From: Cyclobacteriaceae bacterium
GTDB lineage: Bacteria; Bacteroidota; Bacteroidia; Cytophagales; Cyclobacteriaceae
Length of the DNA: 64,000 nt
Assembly (NCBI GenBank): GCA_019638355.1
Contig: JAHBTY010000003.1
Coordinates: 583,325 to 647,324 of the forward strand
Direction of reading: 5' to 3'
The number at the start of each line of letters is the position of its first letter. Positions within the stretch are counted from its first letter, which is position 1. Made by a program: the position numbers and the translations under genes. Positions 44,066-53,318 of this stretch are shown here, in pieces. The notes under the pieces were generated by a model. That model did not search any database, was not told the origin of the DNA, and saw only the letters and a list, made by a program, of their open reading frames with translations.

Positions 44066-44713
44066 CTAATTGATATTTAATCCCACAGTTAATCCCATCC
44101 ACGGTTTATTTTGGTAAATCCAAACCGATTTGTCTCTATCGGTAAGGTAGTCCCAACCTAAGGCAATTCCCACGGTAAGATTATTTAAACCAATCATGGT
44201 AGCAAGCCCACGCGAAAGAATGAAACCGTCATACTCATCAGCTATTCGGTTGCCGGTTGTCCAGGGGCTAATAAAGGTGTTGCCAATACCACCAAATGCA
44301 CCCACGGTAAAAGCACGGTGCGAAAGTTGCTTCGAAGTGCCTGCAGGTGTATTTTTAAAATCAAGCCAAAATCGATCCACCCGGTAGCCTACAAAAATAT
44401 TTCCATTAAAGTTTGAATTGAGCTGTCGTGGAAAATTAAAAGTAGTGGGGCGGTATTTGAAAGCAATACTCATTACGTCAATATCTAAGGAACGTTTTTT
44501 AAAAAATTCATCAATACCCTTTATAACCTCTACACGCTGATCTATTCGAGTAACTACTATAGAATCATCTTTTACATTTACAAAAACCCGTGCAGGCTTT
44601 TGCCCTGGTTGGTGAAAAAGATAGAAATCATCTTGAAGCTGGTACTTGGGTAAATTCTTAAACCCAGCACAACCACCCATAACTACCAAACACAAGGCTA
44701 CCAGTGGTTTCAT
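44066..44713 (-). CDS. Lipoprotein of unknown function, possible barrel-like C-terminus
   Basis: The product of about 215 residues starts at MKPLVALCLVVMGGCAGF with a lipobox (VMGGC). The frame also opens three codons earlier, at 44722, but that would overlap the antiporter stop. The first 80 residues are polar; the rest alternate hydrophobic and glycine residues (LNSNFNGNIFVGYRVDRFWL; TVGAFGGIGNTFISPWTTGN; TVGIALGWDYLTDRD), ending GLTVGLNIN as in small outer-membrane proteins. No family is recognised. It sits directly downstream of the CaCA antiporter and may be co-transcribed. Confidence 0.7.
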   Translation of the reverse strand: MKPLVALCLVVMGGCAGFKNLPKYQLQDDFYLFHQPGQKPARVFVNVKDDSIVVTRIDQRVEVIKGIDEFFKKRSLDIDVMSIAFKYRPTTFNFPRQLNSNFNGNIFVGYRVDRFWLDFKNTPAGTSKQLSHRAFTVGAFGGIGNTFISPWTTGNRIADEYDGFILSRGLATMIGLNNLTVGIALGWDYLTDRDKSVWIYQNKPWMGLTVGLNIN

Positions 44714-44714
44714 A

Positions 44715-45671
44715 TCAATCAATTTGTATCAGGTAAATGGTATAAGCCACGTAGGCAGCCAGCAGCAGCAGGGCCTCCCATCTATCCAGTTTACGTGCAC
44801 TTAGCGTAAACATAAAAATAATCAGTAACCCGGTAGCAGCAGCCAAAACCAGCAAATCGAAATTAAGGGCATTGTTATACGGAAGCGGCCTTATAATGGC
44901 GGTAATGGGTAGAATAAATAGCAGGTTGAATAAATTTGATCCAATAACATTTCCAATGGCGATGTCGGTATTTTTACGATAGGCGGCTACAGCCGAAGTG
45001 GCCAATTCGGGTAGTGAAGTTCCAATTGCCAATATGGTTAACCCGATTAGCTTATCGCTTAGATTAAAATAATGCGCCAATGTAATAGCATTATCAACTA
45101 CTAACGTGCCGCCTCCCACCAGCATGCACAAACCAACGGTAATCAGCAAAGTTGATACCCAGCCCGAGTAAGTTTTTATAGAATTCTCTTCTACATCCGC
45201 ACTATGCGAAATGCTTTTGTAAACGTAAAGCATAAATACCCCAAAAAGCAGTAGTAACACCAGTGCATCTACCCGGCTTAGAATAGAGGTTTCGCTATCA
45301 AAAATTGTATCGTTTACCAACAGATATACAACACCTACCGCAGCCAATGAAACAGGTATTTCATACCGAATGGTATTGCGTAAAACTGCTAACGGATAAA
45401 TTAGACCGGCAACTCCTAAAATAAATAATATATTGAAGTTATTGCTGCCAATAATGTTACCAAAAGCTGCAGCATTAAAATTTTTAAGGGATGAGGTTAC
45501 ACTTACCAATAACTCGGGCGTAGAAGTACCAAAAGCCACTACGGTAAGGCCAATAGCAATGGATGAAATATTAAACTTTTTGGCAATTGAAGAAGCACCA
45601 TTTACCAGAAAATCTGCCCCTTTTATAAGAATAAGAAATCCGATAAGTAACAGGATAACCGTTAAAAACAT
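44715..45671 (-). CDS. Calcium/sodium antiporter, CaCA family (YrbG-like)
   Basis: The inner-membrane protein has the two inverted alpha repeats of the CaCA superfamily, with signatures AIGLTVVAFGTSTPELLVSV and IGLTILAIGTSLPELATSAV, plus GNIIGSNNFNILF and GNVIGSNLFNLLF. Ten or eleven membrane helices are expected. It exchanges Ca2+ (or another divalent cation) for Na+ or H+. The preferred ATG at 45671 begins MFLTVILLLIGFLILIKGAD. A longer frame to 45755 adds 28 residues without homology and would run into the divergent gene's leader. Confidence 0.93.
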   Translation of the reverse strand: MFLTVILLLIGFLILIKGADFLVNGASSIAKKFNISSIAIGLTVVAFGTSTPELLVSVTSSLKNFNAAAFGNIIGSNNFNILFILGVAGLIYPLAVLRNTIRYEIPVSLAAVGVVYLLVNDTIFDSETSILSRVDALVLLLLFGVFMLYVYKSISHSADVEENSIKTYSGWVSTLLITVGLCMLVGGGTLVVDNAITLAHYFNLSDKLIGLTILAIGTSLPELATSAVAAYRKNTDIAIGNVIGSNLFNLLFILPITAIIRPLPYNNALNFDLLVLAAATGLLIIFMFTLSARKLDRWEALLLLAAYVAYTIYLIQID

Positions 45672-45770
45672 AAAGCCAGGTTTAGGGATTGCTAAATATA
45701 GAATCTTTTCGCTAATCGATTTAAAAGGTACATTCAAAAAATTAGGTGCATACAAAATGGGGTTTCTTGT

Positions 45771-45778
45771 TAGATTTG
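45771..45778 (+). promoter_or_regulatory. Putative -7 element of the CNNM/CorC-type gene
   Basis: TAGATTTG matches TAnnTTTG and lies 15 bases before the ATG at 45794, which argues against the longer frame beginning at 45746. Confidence 0.35.
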
Positions 45779-45793
45779 TGGTTTGCTAAGTCA

Positions 45794-47089
45794 ATGACGT
45801 TCGAGCTTTTTATTACACTCTTTCTTGTTTTTCTGAATGGGTTCTTTGTGGCAGCAGAATTTGCCATTGTCAAAGTTCGGTCATCTCAAATTGCCCTTGA
45901 AAAAGGAACACTCTCAAAAGAAGCAGCAAAAGTAATTATCAACAACCTAGATGGCTTTCTGGCTGCCACGCAATTGGGTATTACACTGGCCAGTTTAGGT
46001 TTGGGCTGGGTGGGTGAAGATGTGGTTTCTGAATTGGTTTTAGGTGCTATGCATGGCTTGGGTATTAATTTAAGCGAAGCTGCTGCCCATCGGTTGGCTA
46101 TGCCAATAGCCTTCTTTATACTCACCGTGTTGCATATTGTATTTGGTGAATTGGCTCCCAAGTCCATAGCCATTCGCTACCCGGCCAGTACTACTTTGCG
46201 GGTATCCATTGCTTTGCGGATATTTTATTTTGTGTTTCGGCCGTTTATCTGGTTGCTGAATGGTTTTGCAAATCTGATTTTGAAAATTTTCGGTATTAAA
46301 CCCATGAGCGAAATTGAAATACACTCCGAAGAAGAACTGAAGTTGATTATTGCAGAAAGCGAAGAGGGTGGCGCCATTGAAACTTCCGAGCGTGAGCTGA
46401 TACAAAATGTGTTTGATTTTGATAACCGGGTGGCCCGGCAGGTAATGGTGCCGCGTGTAAAAATGAGCATGATAAAATCGGACACCACCATTGCCGGAGC
46501 GTTGGATATTTTGCTAAAAGAAGGATACTCGCGGTATCCTATTTACGAAGTAAACCGCGATGAGATTATTGGGGTGGTGCACTCCAAGGATATTGTATCA
46601 ACCTTTATTCAAAATAACGGTAAAACATTAAAGGACATAATGCGCCCCGTTCATTTTATACCCGAAACAAAACCGATTGATGTACTGCTGCGCGATTTTC
46701 AACGCACCAAAGCGCAGATGGCCTTTGTGGTAAGCGAATTTGGAGGTATAATCGGGCTGGTAACGTTAGAAGATATACTGGAAGAATTGGTAGGCGAAAT
46801 TCAGGATGAACACGATCAGGAACAGCAGATTGTAGTACCAGTTGATAAGCAAACTTTTTTAATTGCCGCTCAATCTTCGCTGCACGATATTAATAAACTG
46901 CTTGAAATTCCATTTCCGGAATCAGAAGAGTATGAAACCCTGGCTGGTCTTATTACCTACGAACGCCCCGCTATAAAGGAAGGTGATGAGTTTGTGTTGT
47001 TTAATTACAAGATCAAAATCCTTAAAATTAATCAAACCTTACCCGAACAGGTAGAGGTAAAACTGCAAGATGAGGTTCCACAAGATTAG
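45794..47089 (+). CDS. CNNM/CorC-type transporter-associated protein (DUF21, CBS pair, CorC_HlyC)
   Basis: The product of about 431 residues begins MTFELFITLFLVFLNGFFVA with a DUF21 membrane domain (about residues 1-190, including GFLAATQLGITLASLGLGWV). A pair of CBS domains follows near residues 205-330 (VFDFDNRVARQVMVPRVKMS; EGYSRYPIYEVNRDEIIGVV; VTLEDILEELVGEIQDEHDQ), then the C-terminal CorC/HlyC domain. Members act in Mg2+/Co2+ efflux or Na+/Mg2+ exchange, with CBS domains binding nucleotides. The protein is often annotated as hemolysin; that function should not be assumed. It lies divergent from the Ca2+/Na+ antiporter and beside corA. Confidence 0.92.
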   Translation: MTFELFITLFLVFLNGFFVAAEFAIVKVRSSQIALEKGTLSKEAAKVIINNLDGFLAATQLGITLASLGLGWVGEDVVSELVLGAMHGLGINLSEAAAHRLAMPIAFFILTVLHIVFGELAPKSIAIRYPASTTLRVSIALRIFYFVFRPFIWLLNGFANLILKIFGIKPMSEIEIHSEEELKLIIAESEEGGAIETSERELIQNVFDFDNRVARQVMVPRVKMSMIKSDTTIAGALDILLKEGYSRYPIYEVNRDEIIGVVHSKDIVSTFIQNNGKTLKDIMRPVHFIPETKPIDVLLRDFQRTKAQMAFVVSEFGGIIGLVTLEDILEELVGEIQDEHDQEQQIVVPVDKQTFLIAAQSSLHDINKLLEIPFPESEEYETLAGLITYERPAIKEGDEFVLFNYKIKILKINQTLPEQVEVKLQDEVPQD

Positions 47090-47098
47090 GGTGGCTAC

Positions 47099-48166
47099 CT
47101 AAAACCATTTTTTATATTTAAAATAGCCAATCATAGCCAGAAAAATGGCCCCCATAATGGCTAGCACCCAATAATACCCATACTGCATCTCCAATTCAGG
47201 CATGTTATGAAAATTCATTCCATACACCCCTGCAATAAATGAAAGCGGAATAAAAATGGTAGTAATAACGGTAAGCAGTTTCATTACCTCATTCATCCGG
47301 TAGTTAATTGTATTCATATACAAATCCATCAAGGTAGAAGTAAGGTCTTTATAGGTGTCCAATGAATCAATCAGGTGAATAACATGATCGTACACATCTG
47401 AGAAGTATTTTTCGTTACGTTCTTCAATAAATCCTTCTTCGTTTTTAATAACCTTATTCAAGGCTTCGCGTAACGGATACACCACCTTGCGCAGGTAAAT
47501 AAACTCTTTGCGTAATTTTTGAATTTCAATAAAATCCAACTCGGTAGCATTGTTGGAGATGCTATCCTCAATTTCTTCAATACGTTGGCCTATGTTATCT
47601 AATATGGAATAGTAACTATCCACAATAGAATCGATTAAACGGTAAAGCAGGTAATCGGCACCGCGCTTGCGTATGATGCCATTATCTTGTTTAAGCCGGT
47701 TGCGCAGGTTGTCAAAAATATCGCCTTCTTTTTCCTGAAATGATAACAAATAATTTTTCCCCAATACAAAACTGATGTGTTCGTAATCAATGCTTTGCCC
47801 TTCAATCCGGTATAGCATTTTTAGTGTAAAGAAAAGATGATCTTCAAATTCATCGGCTTTGGGTTGATGGTCGGTGTTCAGCACATCTTCTACCAACAGG
47901 TAATGCAGGTTAAAGTGTTTACTGATTTTTTGAATCAGGTCGCCATCGGTCAGGCCATCAACATTAATCCAACTGGTTTGGCTATCATTACATTTTGAAA
48001 GGAGTTCCTCAATCGGAATGTTGTTGTGAAAGGAGAGCGAATTCTCGTTATAACATATTAACTCTAATATACCACCCTCGTTGCCCGCCTTATGCACATG
48101 GTCAGTTAGGTGCTCGTTAAGGTGTTTTAGGGCTGCTTTTCGTTTTGCTTTTGTGTTTCCTTTCAT
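47099..48166 (-). CDS. corA: Magnesium/cobalt transporter CorA
   Basis: The 355-residue protein has a large cytoplasmic N-terminal domain (SWINVDGLTDGDLIQKISKH; DHLFFTLKMLYRI) and long stalk helix (NRLKQDNGIIRKRGADYLLY). Two C-terminal membrane helices follow, with the selectivity motif YGMNFHNMPE between them. It forms a pentameric Mg2+ channel in the inner membrane. The gene is convergent with the CNNM-type gene, their stops 10 bases apart. No M-box or other leader was recognised upstream. Confidence 0.95.
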   Translation of the reverse strand: MKGNTKAKRKAALKHLNEHLTDHVHKAGNEGGILELICYNENSLSFHNNIPIEELLSKCNDSQTSWINVDGLTDGDLIQKISKHFNLHYLLVEDVLNTDHQPKADEFEDHLFFTLKMLYRIEGQSIDYEHISFVLGKNYLLSFQEKEGDIFDNLRNRLKQDNGIIRKRGADYLLYRLIDSIVDSYYSILDNIGQRIEEIEDSISNNATELDFIEIQKLRKEFIYLRKVVYPLREALNKVIKNEEGFIEERNEKYFSDVYDHVIHLIDSLDTYKDLTSTLMDLYMNTINYRMNEVMKLLTVITTIFIPLSFIAGVYGMNFHNMPELEMQYGYYWVLAIMGAIFLAMIGYFKYKKWF

Positions 48167-48279
48167 GTGGGGGCTATATTTTTAGGCGATTAGCTGATGC
48201 GGGAGACCTTTCGTTTACTTGGCTAAACCCGGTACTTACATTCCACTTACTTAATAAGTTTTTCAATTCAAAACAAAAG

Positions 48280-49119
48280 TTAAGGTTGAGAAATCATAAT
48301 CCGCCCCGGATAACCAAATTCGATATTCGCATTCAAAAATCGTTCTTGAATAGTTTTCAAAACATCGCATCGCAACTCGAAAGCAAGCGTGGGTGTGTTG
48401 GCCCATGCATAGCCGCGCAGTTGCACCCCAAAATCGCCAAAGGTAATAACCCGTACTGCCACCTGTGGCTCACCGTTGGTTAACTCTTCGGGCGATCGGT
48501 TATCAATGCAATGTGCATGTTGCAAACAAACTTCTTGTATAATTTGCATAGCAGTAGTAAGGGGGGCCTGAAAAGAAACAGGAACTTCGATAAAAATACA
48601 AGTTTTTTCATCGGTAAGGGTAGAGTTAACAATTGTTTCGTTACTGATTACACTGTTGGGTATTACAATTCTTCGGTTTTCAAAATCTTTTATAACAGTG
48701 TGCCGAAGTGTTATGTCTTCTACATCGCCCTGGTAAAGTTGACCGATGCGTACCCGATCGCCAACACTAAAAGGTTTGAAAATCACCAGAAAAAATCCAC
48801 TTATAATATTTGAAAATGCCGATTGGGAGGCAAAGCCTACAATAGCAGCCAATACTCCGGCACCGGTAAGCAGGGTGGTACCCACTGCACGAAAAGCAGG
48901 AATAGATCGGAAAATAATAATAGCGGCAGTCAGGAATATTATAAAGTCAACTGCATTTTTGAAGAAGTTATAACGGGTTGGATCCACCTTTAATTTGGTA
49001 GCGGCACTGCGTATAAAACGGCCAATGAGTATGCGCAATACGCGTGATAATACAAAAGCACAAGCCAATACAGCCAGGATAAAGAAGAACTGTTCCCAGC
49101 GTTCGTCAATCCAATTCAT
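48280..49119 (-). CDS. Small-conductance mechanosensitive channel, MscS family
   Basis: The product of about 279 residues starts MNWIDERWEQFFFILAVLAC with three membrane helices. The third, pore-lining helix is LLTGAGVLAAIVGFASQSAF, followed by SNIISGFFLVIFKPFSVGDR and the beta domain (RRIVIPNSVISNETIVN). The C-terminal cytoplasmic cage domain ends PGRIMISQP. The channel releases solutes on osmotic downshock. An upstream TTG at 49137 would add six residues, but those bases overlap a probable -7 element, TACTTTCG. Confidence 0.93.
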   Translation of the reverse strand: MNWIDERWEQFFFILAVLACAFVLSRVLRILIGRFIRSAATKLKVDPTRYNFFKNAVDFIIFLTAAIIIFRSIPAFRAVGTTLLTGAGVLAAIVGFASQSAFSNIISGFFLVIFKPFSVGDRVRIGQLYQGDVEDITLRHTVIKDFENRRIVIPNSVISNETIVNSTLTDEKTCIFIEVPVSFQAPLTTAMQIIQEVCLQHAHCIDNRSPEELTNGEPQVAVRVITFGDFGVQLRGYAWANTPTLAFELRCDVLKTIQERFLNANIEFGYPGRIMISQP

Positions 49120-49203
49120 GGTTTCGAAAGTACACAATAAGTAGGTAGTATGTAAAAGCTTCGGGAATCAAAAAAGTAATTTTAAGGCAAGGTTACGATT
49201 GTG

Positions 49204-49211
49204 TATTATTG
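49204..49211 (+). promoter_or_regulatory. Putative -7 promoter element of the polyprenyl synthase gene
   Basis: TATTATTG, one mismatch from TAnnTTTG, is followed by CAGCG and is only 6 bases before the ATG at 49218. A transcript starting from it would be nearly leaderless. The TTGCAGCG string is shared with elements before gldA and ndh. Confidence 0.45.
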
Positions 49212-49217
49212 CAGCGA

Positions 49218-50192
49218 ATGTCTAAAAAACTGGATAGCATAAAGGCCCCGGTGGCCCGCGAAATGGAGGAGTTTGAACATAAGTTCAGGGCTTCCATGAA
49301 AACCCGCGTAATGCTGTTAGACAAAATCATGACCTACATAGTAAAACGCAAGGGCAAGCAAATGCGGCCGTTGTTTGTGTTTTTGAGTGCTGGTGCTACA
49401 GGGTTGATAGGCGAATCAACTTACAGGGGTGCAGCTTTGATAGAGTTATTGCACACCGCCACCCTGGTGCATGACGATGTAGTGGATGAATCGGACTACC
49501 GCAGGGGTTTTTTTTCGGTGAATGCGCTTTGGAAAAACAAGATTGCCGTATTGGTGGGCGATTTCCTGCTATCGCGCGGAATGGCGCTTTCGCTGGAACA
49601 CGATGAGTTTAATTTACTTCGCATCGTAAACACCTCCGTACAGGAGATGATCGAAGGGGAATTGTTGCAAATGGAAAAAGCAAGAAGATTGGATATTCAG
49701 GAAGATGTTTACTACGAAATTATCCGACAAAAAACAGCTTCCTTAATTGCCTCTTGCTGTGCAGTGGGGGCCAGCTCGGCTGGTGCCGATGGCCCTGCCA
49801 TTGCCCAAATGAAAAAGTTTGGCGAATGTGTGGGCATGGCCTTCCAGATCAAAGATGACTTGTTTGATTATGGTGATGAAGAAATCGGGAAACCGGTGGG
49901 TATTGACATCAAAGAAAAAAAAATGACGTTGCCACTCATTCACGCTTTATCGAAAGCAGGGTGGTTGGAAAAGCGAAAAATTATAAGCTTGGTAAAAAGC
50001 GGTTCAGAAGATCAAAGTAAAATCAAATTAGTTATTGACTTTGTAAAGAAATCGGGCGGAATAGAATATGCAAAAGCTAAAATGGAACAATACCACCAAC
50101 AGGCACTAGCTATTTTGGAGCAGTTGCCTGCTTCATCTTACAAGGCTTCGCTAATTGATCTTGTTCAATTCACCATCGAGCGAAAAAATTAA
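49218..50192 (+). CDS. Trans-polyprenyl diphosphate synthase
   Basis: The product of about 324 residues carries the first Asp-rich motif LVHDDVVDESDYRRG and the second FQIKDDLFDYGDEE, together with RGKQMRPLFVFLSAG. The length and motif spacing match long-chain (C40-C50) heptaprenyl/octaprenyl synthases used for menaquinone side chains. It condenses isopentenyl diphosphate onto allylic diphosphates in the cytoplasm. A TTG at 49209 is in frame but overlaps the promoter-like element, so the ATG at 49218 is preferred. The specific chain length cannot be read from the sequence. Confidence 0.93.
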   Translation: MSKKLDSIKAPVAREMEEFEHKFRASMKTRVMLLDKIMTYIVKRKGKQMRPLFVFLSAGATGLIGESTYRGAALIELLHTATLVHDDVVDESDYRRGFFSVNALWKNKIAVLVGDFLLSRGMALSLEHDEFNLLRIVNTSVQEMIEGELLQMEKARRLDIQEDVYYEIIRQKTASLIASCCAVGASSAGADGPAIAQMKKFGECVGMAFQIKDDLFDYGDEEIGKPVGIDIKEKKMTLPLIHALSKAGWLEKRKIISLVKSGSEDQSKIKLVIDFVKKSGGIEYAKAKMEQYHQQALAILEQLPASSYKASLIDLVQFTIERKN

Positions 50193-50650
50193 ATCGACAC
50201 ACGGCTACGTCCCGCTTCCAGTATTGCGTAATCCTTCAGGTTGGTGTACTCGTTAGCCCCGAGTATTTGTGAGGCCGGCCCTATATTTTCGGGTGAGAAG
50301 TTTCCTTCCGATGCCCACCATTTTTTAGCATGCTCGCGAGCCGTGGTTTTATCTACATCAAAGTAATTGATAATTGAATCGCTGATGATCCAGGCTTTGG
50401 CAATGGTAGCATATTTTTCAAAGATCATAGAACGCATTTGAGTGCCACTGGCTTGATTCTTAAAATGCGATACGGTGTATGAAAGTGTTTCCGGCTCGGT
50501 CATAATCATATCCCAATATTTTTTTGAGGTAACTACCTGAGCTGTTGTTAGTAAATAGCCAAAACCCTTTTCGATGGGTTCTTTTGTGATCTGGCAAGTA
50601 GCCTTAAATTCTTTTTTCTTTTTACCAAATAGCGAGTTAAGCAAGGCCAT
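50189..50650 (-). CDS. Small hypothetical protein
   Basis: The 153-residue product opens MALLNSLFGKKKKEFKATCQ and includes QITKEPIEKGFGYLLTTAQV, which resembles the edge of a zinc-less treble-clef, but I see no paired Cys. The rest is mainly helical (DSIINYFDVDKTTAREHAKK). I do not recognise a family. It overlaps the convergent polyprenyl synthase stop by 4 bases. No signal or membrane segment is present. Confidence 0.72.
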   Translation of the reverse strand: MALLNSLFGKKKKEFKATCQITKEPIEKGFGYLLTTAQVVTSKKYWDMIMTEPETLSYTVSHFKNQASGTQMRSMIFEKYATIAKAWIISDSIINYFDVDKTTAREHAKKWWASEGNFSPENIGPASQILGANEYTNLKDYAILEAGRSRVSI

Positions 50651-50804
50651 AATTGTTTGTATAGGTTCTGATTTACACCTTAGATACTCTCATCGGTACA
50701 AATAGTTGCATTGATTTACAGATTTTTTGACTAAATCCTCAAAAAAATGCAGTGAATCGTGATTTTTATTAATAAGTAAAACAGATAATGAGTTTTTTAC
50801 TTGC

Positions 50805-52253
50805 CTATTGGCCATTCTTTTGAACACTGCTTTTACGATTCTGAACAAATTTTTCGTGGCGGGTAAAGAAATCCTCTAACTGTTTTACTGGTAATTTTTT
50901 AGCAATGATTTTATGATCGCGGTCAAGTATATAAAGCGAGGGCGTGGATTCAGCATAGTACAGCTTGGAATAATGCTGTGGCAAATAGGTGCGCGGGCCG
51001 TTAACATTTATCCACGGTTCTGTTTTCATGGTCTTAATAAAAGTACGCATTTTTTGTAACGAGGTATCAGACGCCACAGCAAATACCTGAAAATCAAATT
51101 TTGTCCGGTTCTTATTGTAAAACTCTACCAGCTTGGGAGTTTCTTCTTTACAATGGCCGCAGTCGGGGTCGTAAATCCAAAGTATGGTGTATTTGTTCTT
51201 GATGTCGTACATCGATTTGGGTTGCAGGTTAATATCCTGCATAATCAGGTTTGCCCCGGTTTTGCCAACTAAACTGGTGCGCAGTTTATCGGCATACTCC
51301 TGAACACTTTTTTTCATGGACGCAGCAATCCAATAATCCATAGCGCCTGTGGCAAAGTATTTATCATAAAGTCGAACAAACACTTCATCCAGCCCCATTA
51401 TCTCCGGGTTTTGATACAGGAACATACAATTCCACACCAGGTACTTAAAGGTTTCGGGGTTTTTCTTTGCCTTGACTACCAAGTGGTCAATCGCCATCAT
51501 AATGGTATCGGGAACGGGTGCATATAATTTTTCAAGATATTCTTTTACTTTTTCCTGGTAGGCTGGCCGCGGTAAACGAATCATGGCGTCATCAGCCAGA
51601 TCGAAATTGTCGAAGAAGTGCTCGCGGTAATAGCGTAACTGAAAAGTAGAATCAATTGAACCATCGGCTTTCCGGGGTGCTGGCGGAATCTCTATAGTTT
51701 GTGTCGATTTCAGGAGTCGGGCAGTCATGGTGCGTGGGTGGTTGGCAATCAATTGTTTTTGATAGGCCATCACCTCATCGCTTATCTTCGAAAACTTTTC
51801 GCGGGCTTCTTTTTTCTGATCCTCTTTCAGCGTACTATCGCGCAAAATAGTTATGTAAGGATCGGCTTCTTTGCCACGTACTATGTTGTTTTGAAGGTTT
51901 TCAAAAAAAAGTTTATTGTCCGGATCACCCTTAACAATTGCTTTTGAAAAATCATCGGCCGAAGTTTCGATAGAAAAATGTTGGGAGGCTCCCACTACAA
52001 AATCAAAAATCTTTGATTTATTCAACACGATAAAATAAACGCCTTGTGGCAGGGCTTTGGCATTGTCGAACGTAAATTTACCGGCACTATTTACACGGGC
52101 TGTATCATTTAACCGGGTTTGTTCACCATAGTAAGAACCGAGGTATGCGGTGGTATCTTTCCAGCCCTTCACCGTAAAATCCAACTTATAACCGGTTTGG
52201 CCCCAGGCAACTGTTGAAAGTGTTAAACCAATTAATACAATCCAGCTTCTCAT
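50805..52253 (-). CDS. TlpA-like thioredoxin-fold protein with DUF4369 and DUF5106-like regions
   Basis: The 482-residue product has a signal peptide (residues 1-18, ending AWGQ). Residues 20-110 form the DUF4369 beta domain (KLDFTVKGWKDTTAYLGSYY). A helical middle region follows (about residues 120-330), then a thioredoxin-like domain with the active site CGHC at Cys365-Cys368 (ILWIYDPDCGHCKEETPKLV) and the cis-Pro region ESTPSLYILDRD. It should act as a periplasmic thiol-disulfide oxidoreductase or reductant carrier. The gene is divergent from gldA. Confidence 0.92.
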   Translation of the reverse strand: MRSWIVLIGLTLSTVAWGQTGYKLDFTVKGWKDTTAYLGSYYGEQTRLNDTARVNSAGKFTFDNAKALPQGVYFIVLNKSKIFDFVVGASQHFSIETSADDFSKAIVKGDPDNKLFFENLQNNIVRGKEADPYITILRDSTLKEDQKKEAREKFSKISDEVMAYQKQLIANHPRTMTARLLKSTQTIEIPPAPRKADGSIDSTFQLRYYREHFFDNFDLADDAMIRLPRPAYQEKVKEYLEKLYAPVPDTIMMAIDHLVVKAKKNPETFKYLVWNCMFLYQNPEIMGLDEVFVRLYDKYFATGAMDYWIAASMKKSVQEYADKLRTSLVGKTGANLIMQDINLQPKSMYDIKNKYTILWIYDPDCGHCKEETPKLVEFYNKNRTKFDFQVFAVASDTSLQKMRTFIKTMKTEPWINVNGPRTYLPQHYSKLYYAESTPSLYILDRDHKIIAKKLPVKQLEDFFTRHEKFVQNRKSSVQKNGQ

Positions 52254-52374
52254 TTTCGTTAACAGATTTTTTACGTTTTCAAAATTCTCAAATCAATGTT
52301 AATAACGCAATTAATGGGCCAGAGGTAGTTTGGTAAGTCTCGGCCCGGTCTTATGCACTCTCAACTTTTAAAAT

Positions 52375-52382
52375 TACTTTTG
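52375..52382 (+). promoter_or_regulatory. Putative -7 promoter element of the gld-dnaN operon
   Basis: TACTTTTG matches TAnnTTTG exactly and is followed by CAGCGC, 12 bases before the ATG at 52395. The upstream in-frame ATG at 52353 would lie inside or before the promoter. Confidence 0.5.
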
Positions 52383-52394
52383 CAGCGCAAAAAA

Positions 52395-53318
52395 ATGTCG
52401 CTACAGGTTTCCAATCTCACTAAAATTTACGGACAACAAAAGGCCGTTAACAATATTTCATTCGTGGTTAATCCGGGTGAAATTGTTGGCTTTTTGGGCC
52501 CCAATGGTGCTGGTAAATCTACCACAATGAAAATCACAACCGGTTATGTGCCGCCCACATTAGGGCAGGTGCTGGTGAACGGACTGGATGTTACCACACA
52601 ATCGCTGCAAGTGCGCCAGTTAATGGGCTATCTGCCCGAACATAATCCACTTTACCTGGATATGTATGTGCACGAGTACCTGCAATTTGTAGGCAAGGTA
52701 TTTCAGCTATCCGGCCGCGAGTTGAAAAGCAGGGTGGGCGAAATTGTTGCGCTTTGCGGATTGGAACGCGAGCAAAATAAAAGAATAGAACAACTTTCAA
52801 AAGGTTATAGGCAACGGGTGGGATTAGCACAGGCATTAATACATAACCCACAGGTGTTGGTGTTGGATGAACCTACAACGGGTCTTGATCCAAATCAGAT
52901 TTTAGAAATCCGAAAACTGATAAAAGAAATCAGCGCCAGTAAAACGGTACTATTCTCAACGCACATCATGCAGGAAGTGCAGGCCATCTGCAACCGCGTA
53001 ATCGTAATTAACCAGGGCGAACTGGTTGCGGATGCGCCCGTGGCAGATTTATTAAAGTCGCAACCACAAGTACAACTTATTGTAGAGTTTGATTCGCCAA
53101 TTGAAGAACAAAAGTTAGCTGCGCTGCACGGTGTAGAGCAAGTGATGGTTGTAGCACCAGGTGCATTTAAACTTACGGTTGCACAAGGTGTTGATTTGCG
53201 ACCCGAAGTATTTCGTTTTGCAGCCGAGCATAATTTATCGCTCGTAGGTTTAAAACAAGAACAGCTTTCGCTGGAAGAAATTTTCAGATCGTTAACCGCA
53301 AAAGCTTCAACCGTATGA
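52395..53318 (+). CDS. gldA: Gliding motility ABC transporter ATPase GldA
   Basis: The product of about 307 residues starts MSLQVSNLTKIYGQQKAVNN. It has Walker A (GPNGAGKST), the ABC signature (EQLSKGYRQRVG), Walker B (VLVLDEPTTGLD) and the switch His in LFSTHIMQEV. With GldF and GldG it forms an ABC complex required for gliding in Flavobacterium. The final bases ATGA are shared with the start of gldF. The longer frame from 52353 adds 14 hydrophobic residues that are not part of the family. Confidence 0.94.
   Translation: MSLQVSNLTKIYGQQKAVNNISFVVNPGEIVGFLGPNGAGKSTTMKITTGYVPPTLGQVLVNGLDVTTQSLQVRQLMGYLPEHNPLYLDMYVHEYLQFVGKVFQLSGRELKSRVGEIVALCGLEREQNKRIEQLSKGYRQRVGLAQALIHNPQVLVLDEPTTGLDPNQILEIRKLIKEISASKTVLFSTHIMQEVQAICNRVIVINQGELVADAPVADLLKSQPQVQLIVEFDSPIEEQKLAALHGVEQVMVVAPGAFKLTVAQGVDLRPEVFRFAAEHNLSLVGLKQEQLSLEEIFRSLTAKASTV

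Noticed and set aside
45794-47089. Annotation as a hemolysin
   Set aside because: DUF21-CBS-CorC proteins are ion-transport related; the hemolysin label is historical.
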